From Cymbomonas tetramitiformis (lineage: Eukaryota > Chlorophyta > Pyramimonadophyceae > Pyramimonadales > Pyramimonadaceae), in contig LGRX02033517.1 of assembly GCA_001247695.2 (NCBI GenBank), forward strand, positions 48,849 to 65,383: a stretch of 16,535 nt of DNA. Direction: 5' to 3'. Positions 1 to 9,000 of this stretch are shown here, in pieces. The number at the start of each line of letters is the position of its first letter. Position 1 is the first letter of the stretch. The notes below the pieces were generated by a model. The model worked only from the letters and a program-made list of their open reading frames with translations. It made no database searches and had not been told where the DNA came from. A program made the position numbers and the translations under genes.

Positions 1-105
1 TCGAGCTCACCTTGGCGATGCCATGCACTCTCTCTCGAGCTCACCTCGGCAATGCCATGCACTCTCTCTCGAGCTCACCTCGGCGATGTCATGCACTCTC
101 TCGAG
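1..105. repeat. 34-bp tandem repeat over a 5' splice site
   Basis: Three units of 34 bases start at 1, 35 and 69 and differ by one to three bases; the third is followed by a few more matching bases. Read on the minus strand, each unit contains the tail of the exon at 79-232 followed by GCCGAG or GCCAAG and then GTGAGC, so the donor of that exon is present three times. The array is cut by the window start, so its true copy number is unknown. Confidence 0.9.
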
Positions 106-232
106 GTTAGTGCGGGATCGGCTAGCCCTTTCAGCCGCTGCCCCCTTTTTGGCAACTTTTCGCTTATCTAGAGCCTCCATCGAGATGGCCTGATCAATCT
201 TTCGCTTGTTGTTGAACTCAGAGACGATTTGC
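79..232 (-). CDS. Internal exon of an unidentified minus-strand gene
   Basis: On the minus strand a pyrimidine-rich stretch ending CTGTGGAG (AG at 234-233) is followed by 154 bases that stay open after a one-base phase. They end GCC GAG before GTGAGC at 78-73, phase 0. The peptide is basic and probably helical: it starts QIVSEFNNKRKIDQAISMEA, runs through DKRKVAKKGAAAERASRSR and ends LERVHDIAE. I do not recognise the family; the composition suits a nucleolar, RNA-binding or coiled-coil protein, but that is only a guess. Upstream (448-218, minus) a different frame is open for about 76 codons and might be a further exon, but no phase-compatible junction was found. The gene continues beyond the window start. 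A chance open frame is possible; the splice signals and the donor-spanning repeat argue for a real exon. Confidence 0.45.
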
Positions 233-576
233 CTCCACAGAAATAAGAGAGAAGAAGCGCTCGCTTGGCTTGTTTTGGTGTACCGTTGCTATGGGATGGT
301 CGTGGTTGTTCAGACTGCTACTTTCAAGCTGGTTCGGGACCCTCTCACCCCCCAATTCATCCGGGTAGTCTATCCAAGAAATTGTGCTAATGCTCCTCGG
401 AGATGATAAATCAACCCAATCCCGGTATGCATTATGATTTTGTAACAAAGCGTATGTGGCTTTGGTGGTGTACCATGTCCACCAACAGTGGTTCGATGAG
501 CTCTAAATACGAGGAGTGCTGGGCTGTGCATTTGCATCCATGCTGCATGGGCACACACGCACCCACACGCGCGCGC
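233..576. other. No gene seen
   Basis: This stretch holds only short open frames on both strands and a CA/CG-rich tract near 551-578. It probably includes intron of the minus-strand gene ending at 79-232. Nothing else could be supported. Confidence 0.4.
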
Positions 577-945
577 GGCATGGGAACATAGTGCAACCGA
601 TTTTCTGTGGCTACGGGGTGCCAAAGGAGTCGGTCCAAGGATAAGCATACACACACGCGGTGCGCAAGTTCGGATGAGGGCAACCGAATTTATCATTCTC
701 GACCCCTTGAGACAGCCCTTGGACATTCTGGCCGTGGGGTGGGTTGGCAAGCTCTCTTGAGACCAGGCTCTAGGGCGTGTAGGGGGCAGCGGGGTGTTGT
801 GGGATGTGGGCTTGGTGGTGAAGGGGTGGCTCGAGTGGCGGAGGTGAGCCGGCTTCAGAGACACGGCAGCAGTGCGCCGGCAGGGCAGTCGCATAGGAGC
901 TCAGATGGCCCAGTGAGGCTCAGGGAGCAGAGGGGCGGTCCTTGG
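577..945 (+). repeat. Dispersed GC-rich repeat, copy A
   Basis: Bases 577-655 match the reverse complement of about 3122-3203, and 663-935 match the reverse complement of about 3420-3672, with scattered mismatches. The shared part includes a run around CATAGTGCA, the string CCAAAGGAGTCG, AAGGATAAGC leading into a CA tract, and a longer GC-rich block. The same frame stays open in both GC-rich blocks, giving similar peptides (for example ALGHSGRGVG and VSRLQRH), so it may descend from a coding element. No domain is recognisable. Confidence 0.75.
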
Positions 946-980
946 CTCTGCTTGGTGACCTACAACAGCCATTGGGCCAG

Positions 981-1410
981 CAGTCGGAAACACCACCACG
1001 GTGCGCCGCCGCCGTTAGTTGTGCAGGATCAATCGGTGAATTGTTGGAAACCTGCGTAACGTGGGTCCCGATTGAACGCGGGTCCACGGAAAAGAGCGCC
1101 GCGGCCAAATCTTGGCTCATGGCTGTCAAATTTTGACGGTAAAAGTCGGCCGTCATCCTCGGAGGTGACGAAGAAACCGAATCCGGGAAAGATCCTCCAC
1201 GTCGGGAGCCCGGAGAAGTCAATGGCTGCGACATTCGAGATTTAAAGGAATTCAACCGCCGTGAGCCAAGATTTGGCCGCGGCGCTCTTTTCCGTGGACC
1301 CGCGTTCAATCGGGGCCCACGTTACGCAACTTCCAGCAATTCACCAGTCGATCCTGCACGACAACCGCCGCCGGCGCACCGTGGTAGTGTTTCCACGGTG
1401 CTACCGACTG
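981..1410. mobile_element. 430-bp fold-back element (MITE-like)
   Basis: The arms are long near-perfect inverted repeats. About 981-1117 pairs with about 1262-1410, including the shared string CGCGGGTCCACGGAAAAGAG and its complement. The tips are CAGTCGG and CCGACTG; the right arm carries about 11 extra bases near its tip. A direct CAG lies immediately outside each end (978-980 and 1411-1413), a possible 3-bp target duplication. The 145-base centre has no coding capacity. Long arms, short length and no transposase fit a non-autonomous DNA transposon. The superfamily is unassigned; a 3-bp duplication with CA-starting ends would suit CACTA-like elements, but this is weak. Confidence 0.8.
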
Positions 1411-2169
1411 CAGGGCAAGGACGAGGAGGCGGCACTTGGTAGGTCCATGGGATGGAAGGAGGAGTGGGTCCCGCTGCTCTCATTAGCGCTCACGCGAGGG
1501 GTCGCGGTCTGACTATCCGGCGGGCTCAGGGGCGATGCCCAGCCAGAGGTGGTTGGCGCTGGGCTGGTGGAGGGGTTTGTGAGGGGAGCATGGACCCCAA
1601 CCCTAATCATGGGGAGGGGGTTCGACGGGAGGAGGTGAAGAGGTTGGCCTTGGTGGACAGGTGTTGAGGAGACGGACTATGCTACGCAGACCGGGCTGGA
1701 TGGACATGGTGGCAGGACGCAAGGGTCGGGGGGCACGCACCTTTGGCAGCCCGGGCAGGCTTCCCGTGGGACAGGCCAAGCACGAAAGATGGCATCACGG
1801 CTCTTGGACTGTATGGAGGATGTGCGGCATAGAAGCGGGGAATGTTCACGCGGCAGAGGGCCTGGGACCGAGTACCGCGGAGGCTTGGTCTGCAGAGGTG
1901 TTCGTGGGCGTTGGCGGGCCCAGCCAAGCGGCCTCCTCGCATCACTGGAGCGCCCGTGGTGTATCTTCGTGGAGGGGGGTGACCTCTTGTCACTGGGCCC
2001 AAAGCACGGGGTCTAGACTCAAGAGCCGAGCGGGGCCTCGCCAGAGCAAGCGATGGCCTTGGCCGAGGAAAGGGTGGCCAATTTGATGGGGGCAAGCAGG
2101 CGGGTGACTCGGCTTCTTGAGGGGGCTGTTGGCACGGGGTGATCTGTTGGGGAGAGGTTTCAAATTAAT
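1411..2169. other. GC-rich stretch without a recognised gene
   Basis: Several short frames overlap here and none resembles a protein along its length. One frame (1789-2139, plus) has a single internal TAG at 2014. After that stop it encodes a helix-like segment, PEQAMALAEERVANL followed by SRRVTRLLEGAV, which could be the remains of a coiled-coil protein. No splice structure was found that joins it to anything. Confidence 0.4.
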
Positions 2170-2340
2170 CGTTCCCAAGGATAAGCCACACACACACACA
2201 CACACATCAGGTGCCCCAGCGAGGATTAGGGGGTCCCATGCTTCATTAGTAAGCTCCGGAAAATCCGGATGAGTGTCTCGAAGTGTGTGATGCCTTTGAT
2301 CCTGGGTATGGGTATATAGTGCAGCCGACCAAGGGTACGC
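2170..2340 (+). repeat. Dispersed repeat, copy B, with a (CA)10 tract
   Basis: AAGGATAAGC leads into (CA)10 at 2187-2206. It is followed by about 120 bases that match the reverse complement of about 3185-3300, including GGATGAGTGTC, GAAGTGTGTG and CCTTTGATCC, then TATAGTGCAG. The order here (CA tract, then block, then the TAGTGCA segment) suggests the family was once a tandem array of a longer unit. Confidence 0.7.
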
Positions 2341-2697
2341 CACGCACCTCGGCACTATTGTTTAGTGGATTGCGTCTGTTGTGCGTATGTGGGACAGGAA
2401 GACCAGCCCAAGAGTCATCGCCCAGGCGGGGCCGGGAGGTACGCTGAAGACATTGCTCACTCTCTCCGTTTCTCATATTGCCCCCAAGACAAGTCACAGT
2501 TTTGTTCACGGCATTGCTTACTGTTCCATCCTCTCCACATCGCCCGAGATGCTGCTGAAGCACTCTCGTGTGTTGGGTGGCAGAGAGCCCTTAGCTAAGT
2601 CGTAACCACAGTGCAAGCAGCAGGGAGCCCCCCATGTCACCACCATGGTTCAAACGGCAGGGAGCCTGTTGTTCAGTAGCGTTGATGGTGCTCGCTC
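2341..2697. other. No gene seen; probable 5' flank of DOLK
   Basis: Only short overlapping open frames are present. No promoter motif could be supported. If the DOLK start at 2698 is right, this is its upstream region or 5' UTR. Confidence 0.3.
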
Positions 2698-2892
2698 ATG
2701 GGGGGCTCAATCCGGGCAGGTGCCAGTGCATTGGTGGTGGCGATCCTTGCGATGTTATCACCCTCGACGCCCTCGGGCTTCCTCTTGCCGAGTCTGGTGC
2801 GCGCTGTCCTCTTTGTAGACGTGGATCCAATACTGTTGCACTTTGCTCCCAACGGGCAGCTTTTGGGGGCAGTTGGGCTTTTGCCGGCGCAA
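2698..2892 (+). CDS. DOLK: Candidate first exon of dolichol kinase
   Basis: An ATG at 2698 opens a 65-codon stretch with a hydrophobic segment (GASALVVAILAML) and further membrane-like runs (FLLPSLVRAVLFV, GQLLGAVGLLPAQ). It could end before GTCTCT at 2893 in phase 0 and join the exon at 2991. The GQLLGAV...LP wording resembles the N-terminal membrane region of plant DOLK as I remember it, but the alignment is loose. The donor is weak, and the base at -3 of the ATG is a poor start context. A donor at 2903 (GTACAT) is an alternative. Treat this as a proposal. A longer N-terminus with exons not found is equally possible, since plant and animal DOLKs usually have more residues before the GEA motif. 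Confidence 0.3.
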
Positions 2893-2990
2893 GTCTCTTA
2901 CCGTACATGCGGGCACTGAGATGCTTGACAAGGAGTGCAGCCCTGGAGGTGATCACGGTGCACTCTGATGTTGGAGTTGTCGAGGCGCAG

Positions 2991-3083
2991 GTGCTGACAG
3001 CGGCCAGTATAGCTCATGGTTGTGTCACGGTTGCGATCCTTGCAAGGCTCCCCAAAAGTTTCACCGGAGGCGAGGCAGTCGTG
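2991..3083 (+). CDS. DOLK: DOLK exon with the SFTGGEA motif
   Basis: After GGCGCAG (AG at 2989-2990) the 31 codons read VLTAASIAHGCVTVAILARL then PKSFTGGEAVV and end before GTATAT at 3084, phase 0. The family has a hydrophobic stretch followed by a conserved Ser-x-x-x-Gly-Glu-Ala element and then x-x-V-x-Q-G-L. Joining to the exon at 5450 gives GEAVVVAQGLVLM, exactly that pattern. An alternative acceptor at 2999-3000 would shorten the exon. The following intron is 2366 bases long and repeat-rich. Confidence 0.65.
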
Positions 3084-6000
3084 GTATATTCTCCAGTTCC
3101 ACCCGGCGGCCATCTGTATTCTGTGCGCGTGTATGCTTATCCTTGCGACTCCTTTGGCATCCCGAAGCCACAGAAGACTGCACTATGTACCCACGCCGGG
3201 GATCAAAGGATTCAGCACACACTTCGGGACACTCATCCGGATTCTCCGGAGCTCACTAGTGAAGAATGGGACCCCCTAAGCCTCGCTGAGCCACCCGAGC
3301 CCCTCTGCATCTGCACCGCCAGCGCACTGCCGCCTTGTGCCTGAAGCCGGTTCATCCCTGCCCCCCGAGCTGCGCGAGCCATATCTCCACCACCAAGCCC
3401 ACGCGCAAGACCACCCCTCTGCTCCCTGAGCCTCACTGGGCCACCTGAGCCCCTCTGCGGCTGTCCTGCCGGCGCACTGCTGCTGTGTCTCTGGAGCCGG
3501 CTCACCTCCGCCAATCGAGCCACCCCTCCACCACCAAGCCCACATCCCACATCACCCCGCTGCCCCCTACAGCCTGGTCTCAAGAGAGCTTGCCCACCCA
3601 CGCCACGGCCAGAATGCCCAAGCGCTGTCCCAAGGGTCTGAGAATGATAAACTGGGTTGCCCTCATCCAAACTTGCGCATCCGCCATCGACTTGCGCCTG
3701 TAGCCCTCTACCCCCAGCACCAACTCCCCGTGACTGGAGCCCTTGCGCTGATTGCCTTGCGAGGTGGCCGCGAACTTGAGCAATGCGCTCCACACTTGCG
3801 CTGTAAATGTCACGCCGCACTGTTCCTACTTGGGGTCCCATCCCCACAGTTGCCTGCGTGTCCCAAGCCCTCCCGGTGGCCGATAGTTCACCACCCGGTC
3901 GTCGCCTTCCCAACAGCTGCTCACTGTTAGTTCCGGCACGGCCAGCAACCTCGCCCGGTGGGCACGGAAGCTGATGAGATGCCGTATCCTGCCGTGTGTG
4001 TGTGTGTGTCTGCCTCTTTCACCTGCCGGGGGACTGGTGATCGACACCCACTTTATGGGGTACTGGCATCTCGTTGTGAACGGGGACGGCCACTGGAATG
4101 ATTTGGATGATGGGATGTGGCTGTCCCTGTGGTACCCTTCTGATGGGTACTGCCTCTTTGAGTGCGTCGGGGATTCGTCTACGGCTCGCTTTTTGGGAGT
4201 GTCTTGGATTCGTCTGACGCTAGCTCCCTCTCCGTGTACAGTGCTCATGGTTATTACACATGCCGGGGGACTTGCGTTCTTTGACCTTGATATGAAGTAC
4301 TGGCAGATCGCTGTGAACGGGGACGGCCGCCGGGTGGAAGTGGGTTTTGGGAGGCGGTTATCCCTGTGGTGCCATTCTGGCGGGCACTGCCTCTTGGAGA
4401 GCTCGGTAGATTCGTCTGTCGTGCTGCGAGGAGAGGCAGAAGGTGGTGATGTACAACTTCTGTGTTTTCCCTTGAATTTTGTGGGGAGCACTTAGGTGCC
4501 CGCATGTTTCCTTTTTTTGACATGGGGTGTCCATGCTGTGTGGTGTGACTGCATTCATGACATAACCATGGACCAACAGGTCCCATCCATCGACCGGGAG
4601 CCACTGGGGGGCATGCCAGCAGGGTCCGCTTACTCCGTAACCCAGAGACCAACAGTTGTTTGGCGACGATCGGTCACATCGTATCATCTTTCCATGCTGC
4701 TTTGCATTTGGGTTGGGAATATGTATGCGTTTGTGGTATCTTGTCACGGCCCCGCCCTGCTCTTGATTTGCTTTTCACATCCACTGGGATGATGATGGGC
4801 TGGCTTTTGTTGGCCGATCTCATGCCGTTCAGTGTGTCTGCCTCTTGGAGAGCTCGGTAGATTCGTCTGTCGTGCTGCGAGGAGAGGCAGAAGGTGGTGA
4901 TGTACACCTTCCGTGTTTTCCCTTGAATTTTGTGGGGAGCACTTAGGTGCCCGCATGTTTCTTTTTTTTGACATGGGGTGTCCATGCTGTGTGGTGTGAC
5001 TGCATTCATGACATAACCATGGACCAACAGGTCCCATCCATCGACCGGGAGCCACTGGGGGGCATGCCAGCAGGGTCCGCTTACTCCGTAACCCAGAGAC
5101 CAACAGTTGTTTGGCGACGATCGGTCACATCGTATCATCTTTCCATGCTGCTTTGCATTTGGGTTGGGAATATGTATGCGTTTGTGGTATCTTGTCACGG
5201 CCCCGCCCTGCTCTTGATTTGCTTTTCACATCCACTGGGATGATGATGGGCTGGCTTTTGTTGGCCGATCTCATGCCGTTCAGTGTGTGTGTGTGTCACG
5301 AGCCTTGAACCTGAGGGATCCTGCGCTGTGCTGGCCGCGCTGATGTCTGTTCCACGGAGGCCCGTACCGTGGCACGCCACGCGCTGCCACCCTCTGAAGC
5401 TAATTTCTGCGGAACATTCCCCCTGATGCTTCCAACTGAACTGTTTCAGGTAGCGCAAGGACTAGTGTTAATGGCCAGGCACACCCTTCTCTCAGTGGGG
5501 GTCACGTGCGCTGCCCCGCTAGAAGGCCACTTGGGTCGGTTCTCCCGCCTTCTGGCCTGCAATCTGTTCAGCGGCTGCGAGTTGTTTGCCGGCCTCTGAT
5601 ATTGGTCAACGGAGACATTCGTTCAGCGGCTGCGAGTTGTTTGCCGGCCTCTGATATTGGTCAACGGAGACATTCGTTGGATGAATCAATTGTAGGCTGA
5701 GCTTCCTCTGCTTTCTGGTGCCCCTTCCGGCATTGCAACCTGGGCCGATGATAATGTGAGCGATGAGCGGTGACCTCTAACTCACCGTAGGATGGCATTG
5801 CCATATGGGTGGCAGTGGCATGGCTCAGCAATAAGCCGTGGAATATACAGATCACTATCCACTTGTAATCGACGGTGATTTGTGCCTTGCTTCTTGCCTT
5901 GCAACATGATGCCCGCAGAGTATGTGGTTGCTTTCTCACCAGCAGCTTTGCTTCATTCAACAGGTGATGCACCTGCTTTGAAGGCGATTCATGCTGAGGT

Positions 6001-9000
6001 GGCGCTGGTGATCGGCGAGCCAAGCGACGTGCACCTTCTCCTACTTGTACGTCGACGTATTTTCATAGGATAGAATGCAGTGCAATTGGCGGGGGTCTCT
6101 CCATTTTTGTGTGAGGCGGCATGACTTGGCAGGGGGTGATCTGTGCCAGGTGTTAATCATGACGCCACTACTAATTGGCTGGGCAGTGGGACCATGCTTG
6201 GGTCACCTGGCCTCTTGTGCCACGTCGCAGCCTCCGCAGCCACAACCGGCCGCTTCTCTGTTGAAGTTGGCGCTGATTGGCGCCGGCACCGCAGGCCTCG
6301 CATTCGCCTGGCTGCAGACGACGGGCGCGCTACACGGTGAGCCCTTCTCCCCAGCGTCGATCCCCCACGCACGAGAGCTGCAAATTTGGACTTGCTGAGG
6401 TGAGTGTCGTGTGCGCTATACAGAAACAAACTTGTCGGGCACTGCTACCCCATGCAAGCTCTCTAAACCTGGCAATCAGACGTCGGTGTTTGTGTGCAAA
6501 GCTATGGACGTTAAGAGGTCCGTATCGAAGTGCCACCTTTAGAATAGTCGGTTGTTCACTCATATCAGTTTCATGGTGTTCGCACATCCGATTCCCTGGG
6601 CGCATCTTGTCGGCGAGTTCGGGCGAAACCGGGCCGCTTCGGGAGTCATCGAACATGAGGTATGTCTGGTCCGAGCGGCCTCACAAACATTGGGCATGCA
6701 TCGTTGAGGTGTGGAGACTTCTATGATAAAGAAGACATCATGCCATACAAGGATATATTGGAGTGAATGCGTAGCATGACAGAACTGGAACACATTGACA
6801 ATGGTCCTCCGCAGAGTGAGCACAATCTCGCCTCCACGTCCGCGGTCTGCCTCTCCACGTCGGTGGTCTGCGCCGGCACGTCAGTGGTCTGCTCTGAGAC
6901 TCGGGCAGACCGTCAATGCGATAGTCTTGCGTCTGGAAGACGACACTGACGAGACACGGAATGTGCTTGCATTCTATCGCTCTCACTTCCCTGGTTAATC
7001 GCTGGACCGTGAACCCGTAATTGTCAGTGGCTGTTGGGTTCGGTGTACTACCGTATGCCAAACACAATAAAACTTTGCATATATCATTTCTTACGTGTCT
7101 TTGGAACCAAATATTTCTTGCGCGCGCAACATCCGTCCAGGAATCAGGATGCCGGACGGTTATTGTGAGGGAGGGTAATGGGCGCGAATCGAGCCAGCCA
7201 TCTCGACTCACGCCCAGCAGGGACGCATACTGCACAGCACATGCATATCGCGCATATCATATACGCATAAGAAACCAAATCTGAGCATCTGACAGTGCAC
7301 TGACACCTCTAGCGGAAACGCGGACGTCAACCGCGTCCACGTTTCCGCTAGGGTTTCTTCCCTCATCCGAATGCTCGCTTGCAAGCGAGCATGCGCATCA
7401 GGTGAGGGAAGCGGTAACAAAAACAATATTTTATGTGTTTATCTTTCCAAAATGAATTGCGTAGACTGAACGGTGAACCACAGATCTCGCCGTGGGCTGT
7501 CGCGCTCATTTGGGTTTAGCAGGCGGAATTTCAGAAATTCGAAACCTCCAAAAGTTGCGGCATAGGTTATCATTCTACGCGAACCGGATATACAAATACT
7601 CAGTAGGATTATGTGATAATATTATGTAGCGATACGTTACTTAGATGCATATATGATGTTAGAATTCTTTACTGCGCTTCGCTGGCAAACTGCGGGGGAG
7701 AAAGCGTTCAGCCGAAAGCTAAATTGCATATTTACCATATAACAATTAAGTATAGAAACTGTTGAAAGCTTTTTTGGAGCTCTGCATCTCGTTTGCTCCC
7801 ACTCGTCTTCTTGATTTGAGACCACGGACCATCGCATAGACGGTCTGCCCGAGTCTCAGCGCAGAGCACCGATGTGCCGGGGCAGACCGCGGACGTGGAG
7901 GGGCAGACCGCGGACGTGGAGGCTAGATTGTGCTCACTCTGCGGGAGACCTTTGCCAATATTGTCCGGTTCTGTCATACCAAGCAAGTGGGAAGGTCTCA
8001 ACATACATGTACACGCCTAACGGTGTTTCCTCCTGCGACACACCATCGCATGCGTACTTATGGGAATACTTGGGCAGCGTAAAGTTGCTCCCTACATTGT
8101 TTTAGGTTCCCAGCTTGGGAGCGATGGCACAGCCCACGAGCACCTACGCCTACGATGTGGCAGATGTGAGATGAGGAGGCTTCACCCAACTCGCGGATAC
8201 TCGGATTTACCTTCTAAAGTTTCCATTACAAGCATTTTAAGTTGGGGAAGGGCGGACAGGGGGCAGTTGACAAGAAAATATGTTGGTTTTGATCATAAAC
8301 TAGTGTCGCACCTTAGAGCATGAAGTGCATCCTCCAATGTGAGCGCCTTTGCTGAATTTATGATAGTTGCTAACAGGGTTCCCGCACTTGGTTTAAGGGG
8401 TGTCGGCAAATGCTTGGGAGGGTGCGGATGTGCTAGGGCAGTGGTATAGGACGAGAGTTTTTGAAGGGGTAGTGGTGGATGATTGGGAGGGGTGTGGGTG
8501 TGCCAGGTCAGGACCCAATCACGTGGATGGCGCAGTACGCTATTGCGACAAGGACAAGGCAGCTCTTGACCGGCTACTGGATTGCGCTAATAGGAGTCAC
8601 TGTGATTTTGCTTCGCGGAACACTGCGAGCAGCCACAGCAGCCACAACACGGTGCGTGGCGCCTTGCTACTTGGCGGGGTTGTACAATGATATCGCACCA
8701 GGGAGAGGCGCACACGGCGGAAGTCCTGAGCTCCTTAGAGGGAGGGTGCGCTGGAGGTAGGGGCTCGCGGCTTGATGGGGGAATGGGCGGAGGGTCGCAG
8801 AAGGCGGATTCCACACGTCGTGGTCCGGAAGTACTTCCACGTACTCGCGGTGGTCATGTTTGCGCCGGGCTTCATCGCGGAGGTGCGTCTACCCGTTAAT
8901 TCCGGATCGCATTGCTTGGAGGACATCGATCATGGGCGGCAGATGAAAGTGCAAGGTCCCCATATCCACAGGATCACCAGGTCGTGAACGCAGCTTGTGC

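Larger units (their letters stand above)
6776..7976. mobile_element. 1.2-kb element with about 150-bp inverted arms, inside a DOLK intron
   Basis: Bases about 6776-6926 are the inverted complement of about 7826-7976 with scattered mismatches. Shared strings include CAGAGTGAGCACAATCT and GAGACTCGGGCAGACCGTC. Each arm also carries a short internal tandem of a roughly 21-base unit with CCTCCACGTC and GGTCTGCC. The outer boundary lies near ATGACAGAAC; no clear target duplication was found. The 900-base centre has no transposase; a minus-strand frame of 165 codons (7235-6738) overlaps one arm and looks accidental. The whole element lies in the 2170-base intron 6337-8506. A non-autonomous DNA transposon is the simplest reading. 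Confidence 0.65.

Noticed and set aside
3233..3913. 226-codon minus-strand frame as a gene
   Set aside because: It covers the GC-rich dispersed repeat with an internal 144-bp duplication. Composition is Gly/Arg/Ala-rich and no domain is visible.
4496..5243. Two nearly identical 98-codon frames as a duplicated small gene
   Set aside because: Both lie in the 451-bp tandem duplication inside a DOLK intron. The start is not supported and the opposite strand is equally open.
6738..7235. 165-codon minus-strand frame as transposase of the inverted-repeat element
   Set aside because: It overlaps one arm and the flank and shows no catalytic motif or domain-like composition.
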